Shown: positions 1 through 9,414 of the stretch, in pieces
Layout: the number at the start of each line of letters is the position of its first letter
Position numbering within the stretch: position 1 is the stretch's first letter
Assembly: GCA_030694965.1 (NCBI GenBank)
Contig: JAUYTZ010000018.1
Span: forward strand, 239,757-303,756
Direction: 5' to 3'
From: Candidatus Paracaedibacteraceae bacterium
Lineage (GTDB): Bacteria; Pseudomonadota; Alphaproteobacteria; Paracaedibacterales; CAIOTO01
DNA length: 64,000 nt
Program-made: the position numbers and the translations under genes
Notes under the pieces: generated by a model
Told to the model about the DNA's origin: nothing
Database searches by the model: none
Seen by the model: only the letters and a program-made list of their open reading frames with translations

Positions 1-1472
1 TACCCCTTTTAAGTCTTTTAATTCTTTTGCCGCTTTCTGGTGTGGCATTTCTTATTCTTGTAAAAGATACAGATGTGCGAAATGCAAAAGCAGTTGCCTT
101 ATGGATTTCGAGTTTAAATCTTATTTTAGCACTTACAATGTGGTCACAGTTTGATCCGGCAGATCTTAATTTTCAATTTGTGGAAAAGCATAGCTGGATT
201 GAAAGTATGCGCTGTTCGTATCATTTAGGCGTTGATGGGATTTCAATTTATTTTGTCTTATTGGCGACTCTTTTGACACCGATGTGTATTTTGTCAAGTT
301 TTGATAAAATTACACATCGTGTACGTGAATACATGATCTCTTTTTTATTGCTTGAAACCTTTATGATTGGTGTTTTTTGTGCACTAGATGCTATTTTGTT
401 TTATCTTTTTTTTGAAGGCGTCTTGATTCCAATGTTCTTGATTATTGGACTTTGGGGGGGCAGCAGTCGCATTTATGCCTGCTTTAAATTCTTTTTATAT
501 ACCTTTTTTGGTTCTGTTTTTATGCTGATTGCGCTTGTAAAACTTTACGGCGATGTTGGTACAACTAATTTTATTGAAATGTTTGGTGCTGCTTTGCCAC
601 TTGAGACACAACAATGGTTGTTTTGGGCGTTCATGATTGGGTTTGCTGTTAAAATTCCTATGTGGCCACTTCATACATGGCTACCAGATGCACACGTTGA
701 GGCGCCAACAGCTGGTTCAGTTTTACTTGCAGGTGTCCTATTGAAAATGGGCGGATATGGTATTTTACGTGTTGTATTGCCTGTTTTGCCAGATGCAGCT
801 CATCAATTTGCGCCTATTATGATTACTTTGAGTCTAATCGGGATCGTATATGCATCGATTGTTGCCCTTGTTCAGACGGATATAAAAAAACTGATTGCGT
901 ACTCTTCTGTTGCCCATATGGGATTTGTAACGTTAGGTATTTTTACATTTTCGCCGCAAGGGATAACTGGAGCAATTGTACAAATGATTAGTCATGGGTT
1001 TGTTTCAGCTGCTTTGTTTTTTTGTGTTGGGGTTATTTATGAGCGTTATCATACGCGTGAAATTAGTGCTTATGGGGGGATTGCTTCAATTATGCCTATG
1101 TACGCAACTGTGTTTTTTATTTTATTGCTTGGTAGTATCGGAATGCCAGGCACAAGTGGTTTTATTGGGGAATTTTTAGTGCTACTTGCTGCATTTAAAA
1201 TTGGTAGTATTGTGGCTTTAATTGCAATATTAGGGGTGATTTTTAGCGCAGCTTACATGTTGTTACTTTACAAGCGTGTATTTACAGGAAAGCTTACTAC
1301 AAATATCTCTATTAGTGATCGCCATAATCTTGATTTAACAAAATATGAGACAAGTATTTTTACGGTACTTATTTTAATTATCTTAATTTTAGGCATTTAT
1401 CCAAAAGTAATTCTCAAAGGAATTGATATAGTTGTTCCTAAGTTAATAATTTCAAATAGACCTGTTGCGTAA
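1..1472 (+). CDS. nuoM: NADH-quinone oxidoreductase subunit M (5' end outside window)
   Basis: Typical NuoM core (GxSSRIYACFKFFLYTFFGSVFML, MWPLHTWLPDAHVEAPTAGSVLLAGVLLKMGGYG, KKLIAYSSVAHMGFV). The frame is open back to base 3 (PLLSLLILLPLSGVAF), so the listed TTG at 27 is not the real start. Confidence 0.97.
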   Translation, partial: PLLSLLILLPLSGVAFLILVKDTDVRNAKAVALWISSLNLILALTMWSQFDPADLNFQFVEKHSWIESMRCSYHLGVDGISIYFVLLATLLTPMCILSSFDKITHRVREYMISFLLLETFMIGVFCALDAILFYLFFEGVLIPMFLIIGLWGGSSRIYACFKFFLYTFFGSVFMLIALVKLYGDVGTTNFIEMFGAALPLETQQWLFWAFMIGFAVKIPMWPLHTWLPDAHVEAPTAGSVLLAGVLLKMGGYGILRVVLPVLPDAAHQFAPIMITLSLIGIVYASIVALVQTDIKKLIAYSSVAHMGFVTLGIFTFSPQGITGAIVQMISHGFVSAALFFCVGVIYERYHTREISAYGGIASIMPMYATVFFILLLGSIGMPGTSGFIGEFLVLLAAFKIGSIVALIAILGVIFSAAYMLLLYKRVFTGKLTTNISISDRHNLDLTKYETSIFTVLILIILILGIYPKVILKGIDIVVPKLIISNRPVA

Positions 1473-1580
1473 GTCAAATTATTGAGTTGAGAGCTTATAG
1501 AAGCTTTTGTTTCAAAATGTACAAAATGAGCTTACGCAGGAGGTCTAATGACGTTTTAATTTTGCTAATTTAAAGTATTA

Positions 1581-1882
1581 TTAAATTTTTCTATTTGATT
1601 TGACAATTCTTCCATTGCTTGAGGTTAAAGATGCTTTTCTTTGCTCATCCATAGCAAGCCCTTGTGCATTAATAGTGGCAATATCAGTAATGCCGATAAA
1701 TTTTAAAATGGAATGCATATATGGAGCAAGGCGATCATATGATGTTCCTTTGTAGTAGCCACCAGAGGTAATGACTAAAATTATAGGAGGATCTTTAAGC
1801 AGTCCTTGTGGCCCAGAACTAGAAGATGCATATTTAAAAGTTTTGTTCGCACGTGAAATAAGATCAATAAAGCTCTCTAACG
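1581..1882 (-). pseudogene. Relic of FMN-dependent NADH-azoreductase (C-terminal part only)
   Basis: Reverse-strand translation without a start: TLESFIDLISRANKTFKYASSSSGPQGLLKDPPIILVITSGGYYKGTSYDRLAPYMHSILKFIGITDIATINAQGLAMDEQRKA...*, matching the AzoR C-terminal pattern (GPxGLL, YLxxxLxFIGITD, AxGLAM). Confidence 0.75.
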
Positions 1883-1906
1883 TGCGCGCGTTAGAGAGCT
1901 TTATTG
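1865..1906. repeat. Perfect 18-bp inverted repeat with 6-nt loop
   Basis: caataaagctctctaacg-tgcgcg-cgttagagagctttattg, at the truncation point of the azoR relic. Confidence 0.9.
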
Positions 1907-1925
1907 GACAGAGTATTAGTTAAGC

Positions 1926-2315
1926 TTATTGATTTAGGTTTGCGCAAGGACACCCCGGTTTTGATCCTGGCACAGCTGCACTTCTGATTTTTGCAAGTGT
2001 ATTTGGATTTAAGTGAAATGCTAAAGCAATACCATTTGCAATTGTGTTTGCTGCATTCTTGCAATTTCCATCAAGTACGGAAGACATTGCCGTGCATTTT
2101 AATGCGTTGTAATATTCGATTGCAAAAGCGATAGCGAAATGGCTTTTTCCAGCACTAATATCATTACCTTGGGTTAAGCAAAAGTCGCGGATTGGCGCAT
2201 TTGCGTCTCCTAGTTTTCCATTGGCAGCTGTGCAGTCAGCAAGCGTTGCATCTGAAAAGGCATTTAATGTGCCGATGCTAAGAAAGCAAAAAGCTATTAA
2301 TTTATTTTTTAACAT
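1926..2315 (-). CDS. Small exported Cys-containing protein of unknown function
   Basis: N-terminal signal-like segment; six Cys in the predicted mature part; resembles the Cys-containing module of the neighbouring 634-aa protein. Confidence 0.6.
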   Translation of the reverse strand: MLKNKLIAFCFLSIGTLNAFSDATLADCTAANGKLGDANAPIRDFCLTQGNDISAGKSHFAIAFAIEYYNALKCTAMSSVLDGNCKNAANTIANGIALAFHLNPNTLAKIRSAAVPGSKPGCPCANLNQ

Positions 2316-2364
2316 AAGATAAACCTTTCATATTTTTAAAATAACACTTTTTAAATGAGTGTTT

Positions 2365-4269
2365 TTATTTATTACCTAGCGCTGAAGCTAAGAAGCTTGC
2401 TGCGTTCTGAGTTGCTGTTTGAGCCGGCGTTGTTGCTGGAGCTGATGATGTTGCCATCATTGATATTTGAAGTTGAGTACTTGCTGTTTGTTGCTGCGCT
2501 GATATGGCTTGGTTTGCGCTATTTTGAGCAGAAGCAGCTTGTGAGGACGCTAACTGAGCAGACTGGCCTATTGATTGTGACGCACTTGATTGAGCTGAAG
2601 AGTTCGGCGCTGCGGTACTATATTGCTGTAAGGCTGTTTGAGCTGCTTGTGAAGATTGTGTTGCTTGCTTTGAAGATTGTTGTGCGTCTGTTGATGCTTG
2701 CGCTGCAGACTTTGCAGATTCTTGAGCTGTTTCAGCAGCCTGCAGAGCCGCAGGCGTATTTATATTTGCTGCATTTCGTAAGGCCAATTGTGCAGATTGC
2801 GCGGCTTGTGATGCTGCAGTTGCTGCTTGTTGAGCTGCTTGAGCTGCTTGTTTTGCTGAAGAAGATGCTTCTTGCGCAGCTACAGTAGGATCTGTTGATA
2901 CAGTTACTGGTTTCATAGTGGGTGTTTCAGTTGCTGTAGGCGTGGCCGCTACTGCTGTTGGTTGAGTTGGAGCTACTGCTATTGGTTGAGTTGGAGCTAC
3001 TGGTGTTGCTTGAGTTGGAGCTACTGCTGTTGCTTGAGTTGGAGCTACTGGTGTTGCTTCTGAGATTGCTGGTGATGCAGGAACTCCTGGTGTTGTAGAT
3101 GTTATTGGTTTCTCGAAATGCATTGAGTGTGGTCCAGTCGCTGCAATAGCTGCTAAAATATTTGGTTGGTTAGAATAAGCGGCGCGCACACCTTCAACAA
3201 TTTGAGCACGTGCAGCTTGGCAGCGTCCTGTGCCGTCAGGCTTAACATCAAGAGGCGGGTTTGATGGGGCATCTTCGCCAGATGGGCACATGTGTGCCTC
3301 TAAGAATCGAATAGAGCAACCTATTGCTATGCGTGCTTCATCTCCTTTTAAAGACATGCAATAATTTAGTGTCTTTGGATCTGCTGTGTAGCCACATGAG
3401 TAATAATTGCAATCTTCTGGCTTTGATGCTGGTTTTTGACGTTGGTTTGGTGTCGCTGCCGCTGCTGCAAGCATTGCTGGAGAGATGATTTGTTGGTGTG
3501 TAGTCGTCATACCCATGTTGGGCGTTTTTGTCATGTTGGCAGTTGGAGTTTCAATAGATGAAGTTGGAGCAGAAGTTGCAATAGCTGGAGCGCTAGATTC
3601 TGGTGAGTAAGTGAATGTTAGGGCTGGTACTGGAGTTGCTGTTGATGCATCTATAGTTGATGTTGTCGTCGCAGCTGCTGTCCCTGTTGTTGATGCTGCT
3701 GTCCCTGTTGATGCTGCTGCACTTGTTGGATTTGCTGCTGTACTTGTGGGAGTTGATGCTGTTCCTGTTGTTGATGCTGCTGTACTTGTGGGAGTTGCTG
3801 CTGTTCCTGTTGTTGATGCTGCTGTCCCTGTTGTTGATGCTGCTGCTGCACTTGTTGGATTTGCTGCTGTACTTGTGGGAGTTGCTGCTGCTGCACTTGT
3901 TGTTGATGCTGCTGCTGCACTTGTTGGATTTGCTGCTGTACTTGTGGGAGTTGCTGCTGCTGCACTTGTTGGAGTTGCTGCTGCACTTGTTGTTGATGCT
4001 GGTACTGTACCTGTTGTTGATGCTGCTGCTGTACCTGTTGTTGATGCTGCTGTACCTGTTGTTGATGTTGCTGCACTTGTTGGAGTTGTTGCTGTACCTG
4101 TTGGTGTTGCTGCTGTACCTGCTGAAGTTGATGTTTTTATTGGAGTTTCTGATGGAGCCAATTTTAGTGCAGATTGTTCTGTTGTTGCCGCTGCTGGTTC
4201 AGAAATCGTTAATACTACCGAAGCAGTTGCAGTCAGTAGCATAGATACAAAAACTTTATGTTTAAACAT
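2365..4269 (-). CDS. Large exported low-complexity protein (T/A/P repeats, Cys module, APTQ repeats, Ala/Gln-rich tail)
   Basis: Signal peptide MFKHKVFVSMLLTATASVVLTISEPAAA; repeats TAASTTGTAA/TPTSAAA; CNYYSCGY...C...C...C...C module; VAPTQ repeats; Ala/Gln/Ser-rich coiled-coil-like C-terminus. Confidence 0.8.
   Translation of the reverse strand: MFKHKVFVSMLLTATASVVLTISEPAAATTEQSALKLAPSETPIKTSTSAGTAATPTGTATTPTSAATSTTGTAASTTGTAAASTTGTVPASTTSAAATPTSAAAATPTSTAANPTSAAAASTTSAAAATPTSTAANPTSAAAASTTGTAASTTGTAATPTSTAASTTGTASTPTSTAANPTSAAASTGTAASTTGTAAATTTSTIDASTATPVPALTFTYSPESSAPAIATSAPTSSIETPTANMTKTPNMGMTTTHQQIISPAMLAAAAATPNQRQKPASKPEDCNYYSCGYTADPKTLNYCMSLKGDEARIAIGCSIRFLEAHMCPSGEDAPSNPPLDVKPDGTGRCQAARAQIVEGVRAAYSNQPNILAAIAATGPHSMHFEKPITSTTPGVPASPAISEATPVAPTQATAVAPTQATPVAPTQPIAVAPTQPTAVAATPTATETPTMKPVTVSTDPTVAAQEASSSAKQAAQAAQQAATAASQAAQSAQLALRNAANINTPAALQAAETAQESAKSAAQASTDAQQSSKQATQSSQAAQTALQQYSTAAPNSSAQSSASQSIGQSAQLASSQAASAQNSANQAISAQQQTASTQLQISMMATSSAPATTPAQTATQNAASFLASALGNK
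3640..4140. repeat. Tandem/VNTR-like coding repeat (gttgttgatgctgctg.../gttggagttgctgctg...)
   Basis: Visible repetition of 12- to 33-bp units over ~0.5 kb; the same stretch is open in several frames on both strands. Confidence 0.85.
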
Positions 4270-4530
4270 AATTTAAATTACCTCTCATTTTATTTATTCT
4301 AAATTCCATTTTTTTGAATACAATTTGATGTATACTATTTTTAACGGAAAAAATATTAGTCACTAAAATTAAGGTAACAGGGAAGTATTTAAGAAAAAGT
4401 TAATAAATGAAAATTTTATGTGATTTTGATTTATACAATTTTAAGAGAAAACGGAAAAATCTCGTATAACAAATTAAAAATGATATAATGAATATGAATA
4501 ATTTATAATTTTAAATGAGGGCATTCATAG

Positions 4531-5334
4531 ATGACTGCTGTATTGCTTGCGCATAGAACACTTATTCAAATACAAGGCCCAGATGCATTAAGTTTTTTGC
4601 AAGGATTAACCACCAATAATGTGCTTGCGCTTATGCCTGGTCATTGTGTTTACACTGCTTTCTTGAATCCTCAAGGGAAGTTTCTAAATGATGCCTTTGT
4701 AATAATGGTTGCTGAGAACTACGTATGGCTTGATGTGGAATTAGAGCATGTGTCTATTCTTCTGCAAAAGTTGGCTATATATAAATTGCGCTCACAAATT
4801 ACGCTTATGCATTTACCCGAAATATTAGTTTATGCGGATATTAGCGCTGAATCTGCAGCAGAACCAAAAGAATCTGTTATAATAATAGATCCGCGCACGA
4901 AGAGTATAGGAAAACGGATTTATACAAAAAAGCCGTACACCACCGCATTGATTGCTATGAATGAATATGAACGATTGCGAATATCATTATGCCTTCCTGA
5001 TGGTACGCGCGATATTCCATATGAACGTGGCTTTATTCTGGAATATGGTTTTGAAAAACTAAATGCGATTGATTTTCAAAAAGGATGTTACATTGGTCAA
5101 GAGTTGACCGCGCGGATGTATTACCGAAACTTGGGCAAACGACAACTTGTTTGTTTGGAATGCGAAGGAAATGCGCCTGTTTTTGGAACGGAGGTTAAAC
5201 AAAATGAAATTATTGTTGGAACAACACGCTCACACAGTGGCTCACTTATGCTTGCACATATAAAATCAGAAGCACTTGAAAACAATGAAGCATTTTTTAT
5301 TGATGAAAAAATAGCACGTATTAAAAATAAATAA
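4531..5334 (+). CDS. ygfZ: YgfZ/GcvT-like folate-binding protein
   Basis: Signature KGCYIGQELTARMYYRNLGKRQLV; N-terminal FLQGLTTNNV. Confidence 0.92.
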   Translation: MTAVLLAHRTLIQIQGPDALSFLQGLTTNNVLALMPGHCVYTAFLNPQGKFLNDAFVIMVAENYVWLDVELEHVSILLQKLAIYKLRSQITLMHLPEILVYADISAESAAEPKESVIIIDPRTKSIGKRIYTKKPYTTALIAMNEYERLRISLCLPDGTRDIPYERGFILEYGFEKLNAIDFQKGCYIGQELTARMYYRNLGKRQLVCLECEGNAPVFGTEVKQNEIIVGTTRSHSGSLMLAHIKSEALENNEAFFIDEKIARIKNK

Positions 5335-5362
5335 AGAATTTTTTTCTTTACATTTTAAATAA

Positions 5363-6124
5363 TTATTTATTTCGATTTAAAAAAGTGTTTATTTTGAAAT
5401 TAGCTTCTTTACTTACTAATCTGTCATAAAAATATGTACGTTCTGTTTTAAGTTTAGATTGCATGGATTCATGTTCTAAAAGATGCAGTAATTTTTTTAT
5501 AGCTACTTGGGAATCTAATGATTGATTGGTTAACTTACTAGCAAGTTGAACAGAGCCATTAAAGCATTCTTCTTGCGAGAATAAGGCATCGCTGAGCCCC
5601 CACTCATAAGCTGTTTTTGCTGAAATAGAATCACCTAAGAACATTAATTTTTTGGCGTTTACTAAGCTAATGCGTTGTAAAATACGTTGTGTCCCTCCAC
5701 CTCCAGGTAGTAATCCTAGTTTTATTTCAGGAAAGCCAAATGTAGCATTATCTGATGCAATAATGAAATCACACATGAGCGCTATTTCCAGAGCTCCGCC
5801 TAGACAGGCTCCCATAATGCAGGCAATAACAGGTTTTTTTAAGGTAGCTAAATATTGCCAGTGATCCATAGGGTCATTTTTACTTGTATTCGTACCATTG
5901 TGCTGTGTTTCTTTATTAGAAAGCATCTGCATTTCTTTTAAATCGGCACCTGCTGAAAAAATTTTGGTGGTGCTTTGTATAATAATGACATGGACATTTA
6001 TATCTGAGTCGCATTCTTTTAGTATACGATTAAGATCTAAGATAAAAGCGGTTGACAGCAAGTTTAAGTTATTTTGAAATGTGATGAATGCTATTTTACT
6101 ATCAACAGAAAATTGTATGTGCAT
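5363..6124 (-). CDS. Enoyl-CoA hydratase/isomerase family protein
   Basis: Crotonase motifs: FSAGADLKEM, ACIMGACLGGALEIALMCDFIIAS, FGFPEIKLGLLPGGGGTQRI. Confidence 0.93.
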   Translation of the reverse strand: MHIQFSVDSKIAFITFQNNLNLLSTAFILDLNRILKECDSDINVHVIIIQSTTKIFSAGADLKEMQMLSNKETQHNGTNTSKNDPMDHWQYLATLKKPVIACIMGACLGGALEIALMCDFIIASDNATFGFPEIKLGLLPGGGGTQRILQRISLVNAKKLMFLGDSISAKTAYEWGLSDALFSQEECFNGSVQLASKLTNQSLDSQVAIKKLLHLLEHESMQSKLKTERTYFYDRLVSKEANFKINTFLNRNK

Positions 6125-6344
6125 GTGTATCCTAAACTCAAGTGAGTTATTGCTTTTTTTGTTTTACTTTATGCATAAAGCAAATTGCCTACAAATCAGA
6201 TAAATATAATTTGAATAGGAAGAAAAATTGTTTTCTTTATTTTAATGATGAGCTTTGTTGCTTAAGAATGTATTAATCCAAAAATAATCCTTAAAAAATA
6301 AGTTCGCACCATATGTTTTTTTTAGGCAAAGATGTGATATGTTT

Positions 6345-7808
6345 TTAATGATTTATTATTATTTTTATTTGTTTTAAATTAGTATTTTTTTCATGAATAG
6401 TTTTTTTTAAATCACTCTTAAGTAAATTCATTTTTTCAAGCGTAATCATACCTTGCTCATGTAGTGCCAGAATAAATTGGTCACCAAAAGTTGTTTGTAT
6501 ATCAATTTCTCCATTTAAGTGAAGGCCTTCTTTTTTTATTAAGCTTTTAATGAAAAGGAGAGTTTCTTGGTTTTGTTTTGATCGAGGAGTCGAACATGAA
6601 AAGTTAAGAGAATGCTGTTTATGTTTGTAATTTCCGTCAATAGAATCAATTATTGTTTTAAATGAGCCAACATTCAACGTTATGCCCTTTGCTTGAATAT
6701 AGGGTATTGATTTTCCTTGTTTGGATTGTTCAATAAAGGCTTCTAATTGCGTTATTGTTGATGAAATAACGCCATAAAGACGTATGGAAATGTTCTTGGC
6801 TTCTATTGTTACTTTATGCCTACCTGTTGGTGTTATATAAATGGATTTTATCTTTACATCTGATCCAGGTGAATCAGGTGATTCTGCTGAAACATTGATG
6901 AGCTCATAAAAAGGTAATGTGCTAAATCCAAAATGCAATTTGCTGTCTGTATATTGAATTCCTTCTTTTTCCAGACGCTGATCAATCATTTTTTTTACAC
7001 TGATATAGCCGGCGCACCCAATAGCTATAATGATTGTTGCTAAAAAGGTTACGATACGTTTAAACCAGATTTTTTTATGTGATTGCGTGTTTAATAGTTT
7101 TGCTGAGGCCGTGTCGATTGTTCTTTGTAACACATCCATGAATTGGTCTCGTTCAAGGCCAGGTGCAATTGCAGGTTGAATATCAATAATAATCTGGCCT
7201 CGATGCTTAAAGAAAGATTTGCGCCCCCAAAACATACCTGTATTAAGTGCAATTGGTACAACAGGCACGTTTAAGTCTTTATATAAAAGGCTGATGCCGC
7301 GTTGGTAGGGAACTATTTCTTCAGGTTTGGTGCGTGTTCCCTCAGGAAATATGAAAAGCGATTGGTTATTCGCGACTGCATTACGGCTTTGCCGCATAAG
7401 ATCACGAATAGCTGATGCTTTATTTTCACGGTCAATAAAAATAGTATCTAGTTTTTTAAGGTAGTATCCGAACAATGGAACAGAAGCAAGTTGACCTTTT
7501 GATATGATTACAATGTCTTTAGAAAGTAAAGAAATAAAGATTGTGTCAAAAGCAGATTGATGTTTGCAGGCTATAATGCAAGCGCCATTCGATGTTGCAG
7601 CATTTAGATGCTCTCGCCCCCGGACTGTATAGCGCAAACCAACAATAATTGAAAGCATCGTAAAACATATGCGTGTCCATGTGCGAAAAAGAAAAAAGAC
7701 AGCTTTTTTTGACGCAAAAATTGTAAAGGGTAAAAAAATGATTAAATAGATACCTGTAAATGCGTAAAAAAATATGTCAAATAAAATAGATCGTATACGG
7801 AAAATCAT
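6345..7808 (-). CDS. 1-acylglycerol-3-phosphate acyltransferase (PlsC) with C-terminal DUF2125-like extension
   Basis: PlsC motifs KHQSAFDT and FPEGTRTKP; a TM segment (IVTFLATIIIAIGCAGYI) and ~220-residue extension follow the acyltransferase. Confidence 0.85.
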   Translation of the reverse strand: MIFRIRSILFDIFFYAFTGIYLIIFLPFTIFASKKAVFFLFRTWTRICFTMLSIIVGLRYTVRGREHLNAATSNGACIIACKHQSAFDTIFISLLSKDIVIISKGQLASVPLFGYYLKKLDTIFIDRENKASAIRDLMRQSRNAVANNQSLFIFPEGTRTKPEEIVPYQRGISLLYKDLNVPVVPIALNTGMFWGRKSFFKHRGQIIIDIQPAIAPGLERDQFMDVLQRTIDTASAKLLNTQSHKKIWFKRIVTFLATIIIAIGCAGYISVKKMIDQRLEKEGIQYTDSKLHFGFSTLPFYELINVSAESPDSPGSDVKIKSIYITPTGRHKVTIEAKNISIRLYGVISSTITQLEAFIEQSKQGKSIPYIQAKGITLNVGSFKTIIDSIDGNYKHKQHSLNFSCSTPRSKQNQETLLFIKSLIKKEGLHLNGEIDIQTTFGDQFILALHEQGMITLEKMNLLKSDLKKTIHEKNTNLKQIKIIINH

Positions 7809-7989
7809 AATGGTTTTTGGATCATTTGTTGGAGTTTTCTAAAGGTTAAAAGTTATATGTTTACTTGTAACAGTGGTGTTAGTGCAATGCCAAATATATT
7901 AATAAGCACTTGTTCATAAAAAACCGTTATCTTCATAGTGCGTTCGGCATGATAAAATATGCAATATGCTATGAGATTTACTAGTTTTC

Positions 7990-9411
7990 TTAAAATGTCT
8001 TAAAATATTTTATTAGTCTGCTTAGTATTAACGGTTTTTGAGCATTCGCGTGCTCTGGATGAGCTGCTCGTTGCTTTGGGTGAATTTCCAAAGTTACAAC
8101 TGGGGCTTCTTTGAATATAAGTTGTGCTGCTTTTTTTATGTCATCAATAGTAACAGCTTCTATTTTTTTCTGCCATTCATTAATTTCTTCAATTGAAATG
8201 CCAAGCGCAACATATTCAGCAATTGTTTGCAAAAATCCTGTCGTGCCGTCTTTGGTGTAGGCAAGCTGTGCAGTAAGGTCAGCTTTTGTTCGTTCTAAAT
8301 CATCTTGTGATACACCGGAATTTATTAAGCGTGCAAAAATGGCTTTTAATTCTGCATAAAATGCATCGACATTTGCTGTTGGCTGTAGCATCGCTGATAT
8401 TGAAAAATCACGTGGATCAATGGAAATACCGTCGTATTCAGATGATACAGAAAGAGCTAGCTTTTTATTTTCAACAAAATTTGTATAAAATTCTGTTGTT
8501 TGATTCCCCCCAAGTAAATGCGAGAGAACGGTTAATGGATAGTAATATGTCTTACCTAATTCTGAACGAAATTGCGGAGCATCATAAGAGTATTGCAGTA
8601 AAATAGCTGAGTTACGTTTGTTGTATTGCTTGATTAATTGCGTAACCCCTTCACGTGGTGGGTTTTGTGGGCGTCTTCGAATAGGGGTATCCTTTTTTTC
8701 AAAATTACCAAACTCTTTTTCAATGTGCGGCAGTATTTCTGCAAGTGTAACTTTTCCAGTTATAATGATAGTTGCATTGTTTGGGTGATACCATGTGTCA
8801 TAATGTTTACGGACAGACTGAAATGTATACTTTTTTATATGATGAGGAAATCCAATTGGTGTTACACCATAAGGGTGATATGGGTGCATTGCACGCAAGA
8901 AGCTTTCATACGCTGTCCCAAATGGATTGTTGTCAAAGCGCATTAAACGTTCTTCTAGCACAACACCCATTTCTGATATAATTTCATGTTCTTGGAATGT
9001 GAGATTGCGCATGCGGTCAGCTTCTGCACTAATTATGAATTCAAGGTGTTTTTTTGCTATTGTTGTGTGATAAAGGGTGTAGTCATAGGAAGTTTGCGCA
9101 TTGTTCTGACCACCTTTTTGTAAAATTTGTTTATTGAATTCAGCGCCAGGAATCTTTTTTGTTCCTTTGAACATCATATGTTCTAAAAAGTGGGAAAGAC
9201 CAACTTCATCAATAGGATCATCAGCTGTGCCTACATGGTAAACGATACCAACAGTCACAACTGGGGCTAACCCACTTGGAACAACTATGACTTTAAGACC
9301 ATTTTTTAAAGTGTAGGTTTGTGCGGTAATAAGTGGCTTGTTAGCAAAGGTCATAAATGTTGATCCAAATAATATCAGAAATGTAAAATAAATTTTGATG
9401 AATAGGCGCAT
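7990..9411 (-). CDS. M16 family zinc peptidase (HxxEH present)
   Basis: HFLEHMMFKGTKKIPGAEFNKQI; signal peptide. Confidence 0.93.
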   Translation of the reverse strand: MRLFIKIYFTFLILFGSTFMTFANKPLITAQTYTLKNGLKVIVVPSGLAPVVTVGIVYHVGTADDPIDEVGLSHFLEHMMFKGTKKIPGAEFNKQILQKGGQNNAQTSYDYTLYHTTIAKKHLEFIISAEADRMRNLTFQEHEIISEMGVVLEERLMRFDNNPFGTAYESFLRAMHPYHPYGVTPIGFPHHIKKYTFQSVRKHYDTWYHPNNATIIITGKVTLAEILPHIEKEFGNFEKKDTPIRRRPQNPPREGVTQLIKQYNKRNSAILLQYSYDAPQFRSELGKTYYYPLTVLSHLLGGNQTTEFYTNFVENKKLALSVSSEYDGISIDPRDFSISAMLQPTANVDAFYAELKAIFARLINSGVSQDDLERTKADLTAQLAYTKDGTTGFLQTIAEYVALGISIEEINEWQKKIEAVTIDDIKKAAQLIFKEAPVVTLEIHPKQRAAHPEHANAQKPLILSRLIKYFKTF

Positions 9412-9414
9412 TAG

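Noticed and set aside
27-29. TTG at 27 as the nuoM start
   Set aside because: The frame is open to the window edge with typical NuoM N-terminal residues; the gene starts outside the window.
1540-1560. Shared 14-mer aggaggtctaatga here and at ~34.32 kb
   Set aside because: A 14-mer pair is expected by chance in 64 kb; reads as a Shine-Dalgarno-like coincidence with no lasting ORF.
2355-4276. Long overlapping ORFs on + (2355-2888, 3611-4276, 3657-4244) and - (3651-4076)
   Set aside because: Low-complexity products from reading the same repeat in other frames; only 2365-4269(-) has a signal peptide and a coherent non-repeat domain.
8286-8981. Plus-strand ORFs opposite the M16 peptidase
   Set aside because: Antisense to a strongly supported CDS; no recognisable motifs.
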